DNA of 64,000 bases from contig DASYAU010000164.1 in assembly GCA_036501185.1 (NCBI GenBank), positions 1 through 64,000 of the forward strand. Direction: 5' to 3'. The notes beneath the pieces are model-generated. The model saw nothing but the letters and a program-made list of their open reading frames with translations, was not told where the DNA came from and did no database searches. Below are positions 33,497 through 42,244 of the stretch, piece by piece (within the stretch, counting starts at the first letter, position 1; each line of letters opens with the position of its first letter). Origin of the DNA: Korobacter sp036501185. GTDB taxonomy: Bacteria; Acidobacteriota; Terriglobia; Terriglobales; Acidobacteriaceae. Made by a program: the position numbers and the translations under genes.

Positions 33497-33526
33497 GGCA
33501 GCGCTGAAGCGCTGCCCTGATACACG
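33497..33526. repeat. REP-like palindrome with GATACA tail, copy B
   Basis: GGCAGCGC-TGAA-GCGCTGCC and tail CTGATACA, identical to copy A at 2147 although more than 31 kb away. Confidence 0.8.
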
Positions 33527-33529
33527 TCT

Positions 33530-34363
33530 CTATGCCCTGGCTCCGGCGCCTTCCAACTTTCGGGCGATCTCCCCGAATTTTTCGGTGAAGCTTCCGGCGG
33601 CTTCGGTTTCTACTTCGAACAGAAGCGGTGGGACGAGCGGCGCGCTTCGCAGCAGGCGCATGGCCTGGTCCCAATCGATAGTGCCGTCGCCCGGCCAGAG
33701 GTGGGCGTCGCGATCTTTCTTATTATCGTGGATGTGAGTGGAGCGGATGCGGTCCTTCATGACCTCGAAGGCTAACTCTACGGTTTGTTCTATGTGCGCG
33801 TGGCCAATGTCGAAGCAGAAGCCCACGTCGTCGAAGTGTGCGGTCGTCACGAGCTCTAACAGGCGTTCCGGCGTGGAGAGCTCGTTAGGAATGTTCTCGA
33901 GAAGCACGCGTACGCCGAGTGGCTTGGCGAAGGCCTGCAGGTGCTCGATGGAGCTCATGGCAGCGTCGAAAAATTTGTGTTCGCTGAAGCTCTCGCCGCC
34001 GAGGCCGATGTGCTGGATCAAAAAGCAAAACGGAATTTGCTCGGCGACTTCGATGGCGCGCTTGATCTCGTCCATGGCTTCGATGCGGGCTTTCTTGTCG
34101 ACGCTGGCGATGTTGAGAGGCGGGGTGCCGTCGCGGCCCCAGTCGTAGTCGCTGAACATGGGCGCGTGCATCGAGTGCATCGGGACGCCGGAGGTCTTGA
34201 ACCATTGGGCGATTTCGCGGACGTGCTGGCGGTTGGTGTAATCGAAGTGGCCGCGGCCGGCGAAGATCTCGACGGCCTGCGCGCCCATTTGGGCGTAGGC
34301 GTCGAGCATGCCGGGGTGCAACCGCTCTTTCACCTGCACATAAGTGGAAATGGCCTTCAGCAT
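33530..34363 (-). CDS. Sugar-phosphate isomerase/epimerase-like TIM barrel
   Basis: 277 residues of the AP-endonuclease-2/xylose-isomerase-like fold. Visible features are the first strand ISTYVQVKERLHPGM, AVEIFAGRGHFDY, the metal-region VLLENIPNELSTPERLLELV and FCFDIGHAHIEQTVELAF, and HIHDNKKDRDAHLWPGDGTIDWD near the end. The conserved Glu, Asp-His and His residues make a divalent-metal site. It is 12 bp downstream of ggt with an AGGA ribosome site, so the two may be expressed together. The substrate is unknown. Confidence 0.8.
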   Translation of the reverse strand: MLKAISTYVQVKERLHPGMLDAYAQMGAQAVEIFAGRGHFDYTNRQHVREIAQWFKTSGVPMHSMHAPMFSDYDWGRDGTPPLNIASVDKKARIEAMDEIKRAIEVAEQIPFCFLIQHIGLGGESFSEHKFFDAAMSSIEHLQAFAKPLGVRVLLENIPNELSTPERLLELVTTAHFDDVGFCFDIGHAHIEQTVELAFEVMKDRIRSTHIHDNKKDRDAHLWPGDGTIDWDQAMRLLRSAPLVPPLLFEVETEAAGSFTEKFGEIARKLEGAGARA

Positions 34364-34375
34364 CGGATCGTCCTA

Positions 34376-36133
34376 TTAGTAGCCTACCGCATGACCGTTG
34401 TTGCGGCCATCGCTGGCACCCTGGCGCTCACCGCTGACCGGATCGACGAGGATACATTCGCCGTCACTCCAGTAGCCGCCGTTCTCGGCTTCATCGTCGT
34501 ACTTGGTGAACTTGTGGCCCATTTGTTTCAGGAGGCGGATGGTGTCGGGTGAGATACCGGACTCCACAAATTCGAAGTCGGGCATCCACTGGTTGTGGAA
34601 GCGCGGGGCGTTCACTGACTGCTGGATGTTCATGCCGTAATCAATGACGCCCATCAGGATGTTGGCGACGGTGGTGATGATGCGCGGACCGCCCGGCGAG
34701 CCCAGGACCATGAAGAGCTTGCCGTCTTTGAGGACGATGGTGGGCGTCATGGCCGAGAGCGGTCGCTTGTTGGGGCCGACGGCGTTGGCTTCGCCCTGGA
34801 TGAGGCCGTATTGGTTGGGGACGCCGGGCTTGGAGGAGAAGTCGTCCATCTCGTTGTTGAGCAGGAAGCCGAGGCCAGCGACGGTGACGTAATTGCCGAA
34901 GCCACCGTTGAGCGTGGTCGTGACGGCGACGGCGTCGCCTGCGTCATCGACCACCGAGTAGTGCGTGGTGTGCTCGGGCTCGGCGATGTTTACCGGCTGC
35001 GGATGCAGAAGGGCGTACTGGTCGAGCGAGGCAAACCCGGCGGGTCGCTTGAGCTCGTTGCTGGGTGTGGCGTGGTTGACGTTGATAGACTCGCGCCAGG
35101 CGTTGCCGTAGGGCTTGTCAATAAGCTGAGCGACGGGGATCTTGGCGAAGTCGGGGTCTCCGAGGAATTCGGCGCGGTCGAAGAAGGCTCGACGATATGC
35201 CTCGAGCGTGAGGTGCATGGCCTCGGCGGAGTGGTCGCCGTACTTGGCAAGATCGAAGCCTTCGAGAATATTCAGCGCCTCGACGAGAGCGATACCGCCG
35301 GAGGACGGCGGCGGGGCGCTCAGGACCTCGTAGCCGCGATAGGTGCCGCGGATCGCCGGACGGTCTTTGACTTCGTAGTTGGCGAGGTCTTCGGCCGTGA
35401 TGAGGCCGCCACCAGCGGCCTGGTCGGCGGCGATCTGGCGGGCCATGGCGCCCTTGTAGAAGTCGTCGGGATTGGCGGCGATCTTCTCGAGGGTCTGCGC
35501 GAGCTCGGGCTGGCGGAAGGTGTCGCCGGGCTCGTAGAACTTTCCGTCGCGCTGAAAGATGCGGCGCGATTCGGGGAACTTGGTGAGGTTCGGGTCGCGG
35601 AAGCCCATGGCGTCTTCGTAGCTGAGCGGGAAGCCTTCGTGGGCGAGACGGATGGCGGGCGCCATCACCTGTGGCAGCGTGAGTTTTCCGAAATGCTTTT
35701 GGGCGTAGACCATGCCGGCCACCGAGCCGGGGACGCCGTTGGCGCGGTAGCCGACGAGGCTGGCGTCGGGAATGATGTTGCCTTGGGGGTCAAGGTACAT
35801 GTCGTGCGTGGCGCGCGCGGGGGCCTTTTCGCGGTAATCGAGGAAATGGGTTTCGCCGTTGGCGAGGCGGATGAGCATGAAGCCGCCTCCGCCGATGTTG
35901 CCGGCCGCGGAGTGGGTGACGGCCAGGGCAAACCCGGTGGCCACGGCGGCGTCGACGGCGTTGCCGCCCTGCTTCATGATCTCGACCCCGGCGCGGCTGG
36001 CGTCAATTTGCACGCTGGCCACCATGGCATGCTTCGCATGCTCGGGGTTGACCATGGTTTCGGCCGCGACGGGGAGAACGGCGGCGATTAGGAGAAAACA
36101 GAGGCGACGAAGGGTATAGATGCGGGTCAGCAT
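34376..36133 (-). CDS. ggt: Gamma-glutamyltransferase
   Basis: 585 residues from MLTRIYTLRRLCFLL, which begins with a signal peptide (LLIAAVLPVAAET); an upstream extension to 36337 lacks secretion features. The proenzyme cuts itself at the catalytic Thr of EHTTHYSVVD (about residue 389) into large and small subunits. The large subunit has AVDAAVATGFALAVTHSAAGNIGGGGFMLI and RATHDMYLD; the small subunit has NNEMDDFSSKPGVPNQYGL. It acts in the periplasm, hydrolysing or transferring gamma-glutamyl groups, for example from glutathione. It is the upstream gene of a pair with the TIM-barrel protein. Confidence 0.95.
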   Translation of the reverse strand: MLTRIYTLRRLCFLLIAAVLPVAAETMVNPEHAKHAMVASVQIDASRAGVEIMKQGGNAVDAAVATGFALAVTHSAAGNIGGGGFMLIRLANGETHFLDYREKAPARATHDMYLDPQGNIIPDASLVGYRANGVPGSVAGMVYAQKHFGKLTLPQVMAPAIRLAHEGFPLSYEDAMGFRDPNLTKFPESRRIFQRDGKFYEPGDTFRQPELAQTLEKIAANPDDFYKGAMARQIAADQAAGGGLITAEDLANYEVKDRPAIRGTYRGYEVLSAPPPSSGGIALVEALNILEGFDLAKYGDHSAEAMHLTLEAYRRAFFDRAEFLGDPDFAKIPVAQLIDKPYGNAWRESINVNHATPSNELKRPAGFASLDQYALLHPQPVNIAEPEHTTHYSVVDDAGDAVAVTTTLNGGFGNYVTVAGLGFLLNNEMDDFSSKPGVPNQYGLIQGEANAVGPNKRPLSAMTPTIVLKDGKLFMVLGSPGGPRIITTVANILMGVIDYGMNIQQSVNAPRFHNQWMPDFEFVESGISPDTIRLLKQMGHKFTKYDDEAENGGYWSDGECILVDPVSGERQGASDGRNNGHAVGY

Positions 36134-36259
36134 GATGGGAGGTCGAGCGAGCTTTGAGGCTAGTACGGGGCGGGAGGGGGAGTCAAATAGGCGAACTCTG
36201 CCAGTCCAGTCGAAAATTCGTGCGGAGTTCAGATTTCCGGCACTATATTGAGGAACTCT

Positions 36260-36802
36260 ATGTCGAAGGCAATAGCTATTCTCAGACGGTTCGCATTTGT
36301 CGCAGTCTTCGCGTCGAGCGTAGTCGGATTCTGCCAAGGTGCCGAGTGTGATCTCGCGAATGTGAAACTCACCGCGGTTTCAGTGAGGCACCTCTCTCCG
36401 ATCGAGGTCGCCTCTCTGGAACCAGATTGCGTGTCCTGTTTCGATACGCGAATCAAATTGCGGTTGTCATTTCCCGAAGGCTGCGGAATTGAAGTGTATA
36501 CGGATTCCGGTCACACTCCTGAGGGGCTGGATATGTTTCAGGATGATGAGAAGCCGAGGTGGCATTTTATCGACGAGCGGGACACTTCGCCTGGTTTCGA
36601 ATCGTTCAAGAGTCGCTCAGTTGGAGAGTGGACGCGGTTGAGAAAACGCAAGCCATTCACTTGGGATTGGTATGCGAGCCTCTCAAAACATCGGAAAGTC
36701 GCATATTCCGTCTTCGTCAGGGTCAGTTCCGCTGAGCAGGCTAGTGAAGTGGCGTCTGATTGGATTAGTGGCGAGACTTTGAAGTCCTCGCGCAATCATT
36801 GA
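36260..36802 (+). CDS. Exported hypothetical protein
   Basis: 180 residues from MSKAIAILRRFAFVA, with GAGG 7 nt upstream of this ATG. A signal peptide (FAFVAVFASSVVGFCQGAE) is followed by a Cys-rich stretch (AECDL, PDCVSCFD, EGCGIEVYTD) that may form disulphides. No family recognised. GC content is clearly lower than in the flanking ggt and peptidase genes, which suggests acquisition or fast divergence. It diverges from ggt. Confidence 0.55.
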   Translation: MSKAIAILRRFAFVAVFASSVVGFCQGAECDLANVKLTAVSVRHLSPIEVASLEPDCVSCFDTRIKLRLSFPEGCGIEVYTDSGHTPEGLDMFQDDEKPRWHFIDERDTSPGFESFKSRSVGEWTRLRKRKPFTWDWYASLSKHRKVAYSVFVRVSSAEQASEVASDWISGETLKSSRNH

Positions 36803-36909
36803 ATTGTCGCGCCTCTGATGGTGGACTCATCGCGCAGCGGCTGCTGCGAAGACATTTGCCAATTTCCCCTCTGTTGCCCGATACTCGCTTTTCATTCCTC
36901 GGAGGAAAT

Positions 36910-38322
36910 TTGCGGGCCTACTTCAAGCCTTTTCTCTGTCTTGTCCTGCTGATCGCGAGCGCGTTTGCGCAGAAACTGCCGTCGGCGGCGGTTTCGGCGG
37001 ACCACATGAAGGAGTATTCCGACGATGCGGTGCAGTGGATGCATGACTACCTGCGCATCAACACCAGCAATCCGCCGGGGAACGAGTTGGCGGCGGCGCA
37101 ATTTTTTAAGAAGGTGCTGGACGAGAACGGGATCGAGAACCAGGTGTTTGAGTTCACGCCGGGGCGGGCGAACATCTGGGCGCGGGTGAAGGGGGCAGGG
37201 ACGCATCGGCCGCTGATTTTGCTGAGCCACATGGACGTGGTGACGAGCGATGCGACGAAATGGAAGGCGGACCCGTTCAGTGCCGAGGTGATCGACGGTG
37301 CGATGTACGGCCGCGGCGCGCAGGACATGAAAAACGAAGGCCTGGCGCAGCTCGTGGTGATGGTGATGCTGAAGCGCGAGCAGGTGAAGCTCGATCGCGA
37401 CGTGATTTTGCTGGCAACGTCGGACGAGGAAGTAAACGGCATCGGCACGGATTGGATGATCGCGAACAAGCGCGACCTGCTGGAGAATGCCGAGTTCTTG
37501 ATTACCGAGGGCGGCGAGAACCTGCTGGTGAACGGGCATGTTGAGTCGGTGGGCGTGGATGTGGCGGAGAAGTCTCCGTTCTGGCTGACGTTGACAGCGC
37601 ATGGAACACCGGGGCATGCGTCCATTCCAATGGCGGATTCGGCGCCGAACCGGCTGGTGCGCGCGCTGTCACGGGTGATTGCGTATCACACGGAGTTGAA
37701 GGTGCTGCCGGTGGTGGAAGAACACTTCCGGGCGTTGGCGGAGACACAGCAGGGCGATATGGCGGCGAAGTTCCGCGATATCCGGACGGCGCTGAAGGAC
37801 CGGGCGTTCGCGCAGAAGATAGCGGGCGATCCGCAGTATGCGTACTTGCTGCGCAACACGGTTTCGTTGACAAGGCTGCAAGGGTCGAAACAGACCAACG
37901 TGATACCCGCTGAGGCCACCGCGGCGCTGGATGTGCGGCTACTGCCGGGCGAAGACCAGCATGCGTTTTTGGAACTGATGAAGAGAGTTGTGGGCGATCC
38001 GAATGTGACCGTGGAACCGGAGAGCGCAGACTTCCGCAAGGCGAATGCCTCGGACGTGAACACCACACTATTCCAGGTCTTCCGCGAGGTTTCGGCCGCG
38101 TACTTCCCGGGCACGCCAGTGGTGCCGACAATCACCAGCGGCTATACGGAAAACCAGCGCTATCGCGAGATTGGCATTAACTGCTACGGCTTTACTCCCT
38201 ACGCGGCCACCAAGGAAGAGAGCGCGACTGAGCATGGCAACAACGAGCGGGTGCGCATCGAAGAGCTGCGGCGGGCGCCGAAGATTTTGTTCGACGTGGT
38301 GGCTATGCTGGGGGCGCGGTAG
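36910..38322 (+). CDS. Exported M20-family metallopeptidase
   Basis: 470 residues from the TTG at 36910, with GGAGG directly upstream (4-nt spacing). This start exposes a signal peptide (FKPFLCLVLLIASAFAQ), whereas the frame from 36799 does not. Zinc-peptidase motifs are LILLSHMDVV (His, Asp), MYGRGAQDMKNEGLAQ (Asp) and LLATSDEEVNGIGTDW (Glu-Glu, general base and ligand). The dimerisation domain lies at about residues 215-330 (HGTPGHASIP). It probably degrades peptides or acylated amino acids in the periplasm. The exact substrate is not evident. Confidence 0.9.
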   Translation: MRAYFKPFLCLVLLIASAFAQKLPSAAVSADHMKEYSDDAVQWMHDYLRINTSNPPGNELAAAQFFKKVLDENGIENQVFEFTPGRANIWARVKGAGTHRPLILLSHMDVVTSDATKWKADPFSAEVIDGAMYGRGAQDMKNEGLAQLVVMVMLKREQVKLDRDVILLATSDEEVNGIGTDWMIANKRDLLENAEFLITEGGENLLVNGHVESVGVDVAEKSPFWLTLTAHGTPGHASIPMADSAPNRLVRALSRVIAYHTELKVLPVVEEHFRALAETQQGDMAAKFRDIRTALKDRAFAQKIAGDPQYAYLLRNTVSLTRLQGSKQTNVIPAEATAALDVRLLPGEDQHAFLELMKRVVGDPNVTVEPESADFRKANASDVNTTLFQVFREVSAAYFPGTPVVPTITSGYTENQRYREIGINCYGFTPYAATKEESATEHGNNERVRIEELRRAPKILFDVVAMLGAR

Positions 38323-38393
38323 GCAAGCCTTTAGCGATACTCGCTTCAGCGGTTCGTTCCGTACGCTGAGTACGATAAGGTAGCTGTTGCGGG

Positions 38394-38819
38394 ATGCTGG
38401 CGGAAGAATCAATCCGAGACGAACAACGAGATGAGCAGCCCGCTCGACGCCCAGTCACATTGCTCTGGGTTGTGAAGCGCGTGGGCTTCTACCTTTTGCT
38501 GGCGCTTGGTGGTCTCGCCGTCATGGCTGGAGCGCTCTTTGTCAACGTTAGATATGGCTTCTACATCCCTGCTCGCTGGGTTGGGTTGATTCTCTACACC
38601 ACGCTAATTTTCTGGGTGGTGGTCCGATACTGTAGGCCGCAATGGCAGATGCCGAAGTTCTGGGTGAGCGTGACTGGCTGCCTCGTAACCCATCTGTTGT
38701 TCTTCGACTGGGTGCTCACCGTATATCCCGATTGGCGCGTTATTTGGTTCATGCCCATCGCGATAGTTGAAGGGGGCATGATCGGGGCTCTTGTCGCCTT
38801 CGTGTGCAAGTCGGCCTAA
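38394..38819 (+). CDS. Four-helix membrane protein
   Basis: 141 residues. A charged, Glu/Arg-rich N-terminus (about 1-22) is followed by four hydrophobic segments: VGFYLLLALGGLAVMAGALF, WVGLILYTTLIFWVVV, FWVSVTGCLVTHLLFFDWVL and the final AIVEGGMIGALVAFVC. The protein lies between an M20 peptidase and the converging dNTPase gene. No family recognised. It may be anchored in the inner membrane with the charged end in the cytosol. Confidence 0.6.
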   Translation: MLAEESIRDEQRDEQPARRPVTLLWVVKRVGFYLLLALGGLAVMAGALFVNVRYGFYIPARWVGLILYTTLIFWVVVRYCRPQWQMPKFWVSVTGCLVTHLLFFDWVLTVYPDWRVIWFMPIAIVEGGMIGALVAFVCKSA

Positions 38820-38827
38820 ATAGCTCT

Positions 38828-39958
38828 TCATTCTTCGTCGGGCAGCGGAGCTTCCATCAGGCGTTCGTAGTTTTTCTGGATGAAGTTGTCAGTCATGCCG
38901 GCGATGTAGTCGCACACGATGCGTGCTAGGGGCTCGATCTTCGCTTTGTCCTGGTAGGTGGGCGGCAGGCTCTCGGGATGGGCCATGAAGTGCCCGAAGA
39001 GGCCGCCGACGATGAGCTCAGCGTCGATCTTCTCCGTCTGTAGGGCTTCGCTGAAATAAAGATTCTCGTAGAGGAATCCCTTGGCCTCGGCGCGCTCGGC
39101 GTCGACCTCGGGGCTGAAGGCGGCGAGGCGCTCGGGGTAGCGGCGGACGTCGTCGAGGGTCTTCACGCCGGAGTCGGCGATGCGGCGGCGAGTGTTCTCG
39201 ATCAGGTCGGTGACGAGGCGGTCGAAGATTCGCTTTACCGTCTCGTTGAACTTCAGCTTGCGGCGGGCGGTGGGATGCTGGGCATCGACCTGTCGGTAGA
39301 AGCGTTCGAAGACAGGGACTCGGCAGAGGTGCTCGATGTCGAGGATGCGCGATTCGAAGCCGTCGTCAAGGTCGGCGGTTGTGTAGGCGATTTCGTCGGT
39401 GTGGTCGATGAGCTGGGCTTCGATGGGCGGACGCTGATCGAGCAGGTATTCGCGCAGCTCGGGGTGGTCGGCCTCGCGGTAGTCGCGGGAGTGCTTGATG
39501 ATGCCTTCGCGGACCTCGAAGGTGAGGTTCAGGCCACGGAAGGCGATGTAGCGCAGCTCGAAGTCTTCGACGATCCGCAGCGCGTGCAGGTTGTGGTCGA
39601 AGGAGCAGCCGTGGCGGCGCATGGCGGCGTCGAGGGCCTTTTCGCCGGCGTGTCCGAAGGGCGGATGGCCGATGTCGTGGACAAGCGCGAGCGCCTCGGT
39701 GAGGTCGATGTTGAGGTTGAGCGCCGCGGCGATGGTGCGCGAGATCTGCTGGACCTCGATGGTGTGAGTGAGGCGGTTGCGGAAGTGGTCGGAGTAGCGG
39801 CCGGTGAAGACCTGCGTCTTATTTTCGAGCCGCCGGAAGGCTCGGGAGTGGAGAACGCGGTCGCGGTCGCGCTGAAAGTCATTGCGATAGGCGTGGCGTG
39901 GCTCGGGGATACGGCGCCCGCGGGAGCTCTCGACATCAACGGCATAGCCGGCCAGCAT
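38828..39958 (-). CDS. dgt: Deoxyguanosinetriphosphate triphosphohydrolase-like protein
   Basis: 376 residues of the HD superfamily, cleaving dNTPs to deoxynucleosides and triphosphate. The metal site is complete: HTIEVQQISRTIAAAL, ALVHDIGHPPFGHAGE (the HD pair) and the later IDHTDEIAYTTADLDDG (Asp). N-terminal FQRDRDRVLHSRAFRRLENKTQV is a family signature. The length fits the short dGTPase type, so the specificity could be broader than dGTP. It converges on the small membrane protein, leaving 8 bp between the stops. Confidence 0.9.
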   Translation of the reverse strand: MLAGYAVDVESSRGRRIPEPRHAYRNDFQRDRDRVLHSRAFRRLENKTQVFTGRYSDHFRNRLTHTIEVQQISRTIAAALNLNIDLTEALALVHDIGHPPFGHAGEKALDAAMRRHGCSFDHNLHALRIVEDFELRYIAFRGLNLTFEVREGIIKHSRDYREADHPELREYLLDQRPPIEAQLIDHTDEIAYTTADLDDGFESRILDIEHLCRVPVFERFYRQVDAQHPTARRKLKFNETVKRIFDRLVTDLIENTRRRIADSGVKTLDDVRRYPERLAAFSPEVDAERAEAKGFLYENLYFSEALQTEKIDAELIVGGLFGHFMAHPESLPPTYQDKAKIEPLARIVCDYIAGMTDNFIQKNYERLMEAPLPDEE

Positions 39959-40042
39959 GGCGCGAGTTTATCAGGCGAAAGTGGGGCGCGCTCGATTCTG
40001 TAACCTGCTACATTGTCTTTTTCCATCTGCAGGAGCACTCCG

Positions 40043-41212
40043 TTGGCGAAAAAACTTCGCGTGGGCATTTTGTTTGGCGGGCGTAGCGGCGAGCATGACG
40101 TGTCGTTGCTGTCGGCCGCGTCCGTCATCGAGGCGATCGATAAGTCGAAGTTCGAGGTAATCCCGATCGGGATCAACAAGGAGGGCAAGTGGCTGACGTC
40201 GTCGCATGCCGAGCAGTTGCTGAAGGGCAATCCGGCGCTGCGGGCGGGCGATCCTGAGGCGACGCCCGGGGCCGCGGTGCTGGCCAAGGGCGAGGCCGTG
40301 CTGGTGCCTCCGGTGCCTTCCCAGCAGGGTGAGTTGGTGCCGTTCGAGACCGATGGTTCGGGGCAGCGCACGAATTCGATCGACGTGGACGTCATTTTCC
40401 CTGTGCTGCATGGAACGTTCGGGGAAGATGGGACGATCCAGGGGCTATTCGAGTTGGCGAATATTCCATACGTCGGGGCGGGCGTGCTGGGTTCGGCGGC
40501 CGGGATGGACAAGGACATCATGAAAGCGCTGTTCGCCCAGGCGGGGCTGCCGATTGTGAAGCACGTGACCGTGCTGCGGAGCGATTGGCAGAGCGCGCCG
40601 AAAAAAGTGAAGAAGCTCGTCGAAGCAAAATTGAAGTATCCGATATTCGTGAAGCCGGCGAATTTGGGGTCGTCGGTGGGGATTACGAAGGCGCACGATG
40701 GCAAGGAACTTGGGCCGGCGCTGGACGAGGCCGCGAAATACGACCGCAAGCTGGTGATTGAGCAGGCGGTGGGCGGGAAAAAGCACAGGGCGCGCGAGAT
40801 CGAATGCTCGGTGCTAGGGAACGATGAGCCGAAGGCTTCCATCCCGGGCGAAATCGTGCCGGTGAAAGAATTTTACGACTACGACGCCAAGTACATTGAT
40901 CCTGGCTCAGCGATCCAAATCCCGGCCAAGATCCCGAAAAATCTCCAGAAAAAGGTGCAGGAACTCGCAGTGCGGGCGTTTAAAGCCGTGGATTGCAGCG
41001 GGCTAGGGCGGGTGGATTTCCTGATCGATCCGGCGAGCAAAAGGCTTTACGTGAACGAGATCAATACGATGCCGGGATTTACGTCGATCAGCATGTATCC
41101 CAAGATGTGGGAGGCCAGCGGGTTGACGTACACGGGCCTGATTACGCGGCTGATTGAGCTGGCACTGGAGCGCCACTCCGACAAACAAAAAAATCGGTAT
41201 ACCCGCAGCTGA
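40043..41212 (+). CDS. ddl: D-alanine--D-alanine ligase
   Basis: 389 residues of the ATP-grasp family, joining two D-Ala for peptidoglycan. The TTG at 40043 is the start, with AGGAG 7 nt upstream, giving MAKKLRVGILFGGRSGEHDVS. Motifs are GGRSGEHDVSLLSA, the Ser/Lys binding loop FVKPANLGSSVGITKA, EIECSVLGNDEPKA and the final RVDFLIDPASKRLYVNEINTMPGFTSISMYP. A long insertion after residue 70 (EATPGAAVLAKGEAVLVPPV) is seen in VanA-like and acidobacterial members. A strong terminator at 41264 follows. It diverges from the dNTPase, with an 84-bp gap. Confidence 0.95.
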   Translation: MAKKLRVGILFGGRSGEHDVSLLSAASVIEAIDKSKFEVIPIGINKEGKWLTSSHAEQLLKGNPALRAGDPEATPGAAVLAKGEAVLVPPVPSQQGELVPFETDGSGQRTNSIDVDVIFPVLHGTFGEDGTIQGLFELANIPYVGAGVLGSAAGMDKDIMKALFAQAGLPIVKHVTVLRSDWQSAPKKVKKLVEAKLKYPIFVKPANLGSSVGITKAHDGKELGPALDEAAKYDRKLVIEQAVGGKKHRAREIECSVLGNDEPKASIPGEIVPVKEFYDYDAKYIDPGSAIQIPAKIPKNLQKKVQELAVRAFKAVDCSGLGRVDFLIDPASKRLYVNEINTMPGFTSISMYPKMWEASGLTYTGLITRLIELALERHSDKQKNRYTRS

Positions 41213-41263
41213 CGCTAACGCCGATGCGGGTCGTGCGTCTTTTGCATTGGTGGGTGGTGATGC

Positions 41264-41316
41264 AAACGGCAGCCGCGCTGGTTCCCCTCCAGGACGCGCG
41301 GCTGCCGTTTCTTTTT
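41264..41316 (+). terminator. Rho-independent terminator of ddl
   Basis: A perfect 15-bp inverted repeat AAACGGCAGCCGCGC / GCGCGGCTGCCGTTT with a 17-nt loop, followed by CTTTTT. It is 51 bp past the stop codon. Confidence 0.85.
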
Positions 41317-41376
41317 CCGTGAACTTCCAGGGCGCCACTGCCGTACCATCTGGTGGAGAGACCCCTCTCCCTTCGG

Positions 41377-42180
41377 ATGACAGCCATGTTGAAGCGTAAA
41401 GTAGTTCTCTTTATCCTCTCGTTTTTTGTCCTGGGAATTTCTGCCGCGCATGCCGATGACTGGCACCACACGTGGAACGTTGGCGCCAAGCCCGAGTTCG
41501 AATTCCGCAGCAACGATGCTGGGATCGATATCTCGACGCGGACAGGCAACACGATCGAAGCCTACGTCACCACCAAGGGCTTCCACATCGGGCCCAATGA
41601 AGTGCACATCACCGAGCACCAGGACGGGGACCGAGTTCAATTCGAGGTGCATCTGCCTATGCACCATATCTCTTTCTTTGACATGACCTCGGTAAAGGTG
41701 ACGGTCACCGTCCCGGAAAGCACGAACGTACACGTGAATACCTCCGACGGGCACATCCACGTGGATGGAGTGAAGGGCGAATCGCGGCTGGAGAGCGGCG
41801 ATGGTTCGGTGGAAGCCACGCGGTTAGATGGAGTCCTCTGGGCGCACACCGGTGATGGCCACATTAAAGCGGAAGGCCGTTTTGATCGGCTCGATCTTTC
41901 GACCGGAGACGGCCATATCGAACTGAATGTGGGAGCAGGATCGAAACTCGCCTCAACGTGGGAGATCCACACCCATGATGGCAGCGTCCGGGCGGCGATT
42001 CCTGCGGACCTTTCTGCCGACCTCGATGCTGACACCGGAGACGGCCACATCGATTCCGATATCACGATCACCGTCCAGGGCGGTATGAGCCGCAATCATC
42101 TGCGGGGCGCGATGAACGGCGGAGGGCCGCTGCTGAGAATCCATACCGGGGACGGCAGTATTCACCTGTCGCGCAGCTAG
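41377..42180 (+). CDS. Exported DUF4097-type beta-helical protein
   Basis: 267 residues from MTAMLKRKVVLFILSF, with a signal peptide ending HADD; Met at 41386 is possible and a GTG at 41353 is less so. Residues about 100-260 repeat short beta turns around D-G-x-I (NTSDGHIHVDGV, ESGDGSVEATRLDG, HTGDGHIKAEG, STGDGHIELNVG, DTGDGHIDSD), the DUF4097/adhesin-like signature that folds as a small beta-solenoid. Expected location is the periplasm or surface. No enzymatic motif. Ends at the terminator shared with pirin. Confidence 0.75.
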   Translation: MTAMLKRKVVLFILSFFVLGISAAHADDWHHTWNVGAKPEFEFRSNDAGIDISTRTGNTIEAYVTTKGFHIGPNEVHITEHQDGDRVQFEVHLPMHHISFFDMTSVKVTVTVPESTNVHVNTSDGHIHVDGVKGESRLESGDGSVEATRLDGVLWAHTGDGHIKAEGRFDRLDLSTGDGHIELNVGAGSKLASTWEIHTHDGSVRAAIPADLSADLDADTGDGHIDSDITITVQGGMSRNHLRGAMNGGGPLLRIHTGDGSIHLSRS

Positions 42181-42194
42181 AACTTTTGAGCAAT

Positions 42195-42231
42195 AAAAAA
42201 CTCCGCCCGGCCTGGCCGAGCGGAGTTTTTT
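42195..42231. terminator. Bidirectional terminator between DUF4097 gene and pirin
   Basis: AAAAAACTCCGC / GCGGAGTTTTTT with a 13-nt loop between converging genes. A-run and T-run on opposite sides allow use from both strands. Confidence 0.85.
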
Positions 42232-42244
42232 ATTTGCGCGGGAA

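Noticed and set aside
34811..36091. 426-codon plus-strand frame
   Set aside because: Antisense to ggt, whose catalytic motifs are complete.
39529..40842. 437-codon minus-strand frame
   Set aside because: Runs through the dgt start and antisense to ddl; Ser/Pro-rich shadow sequence.
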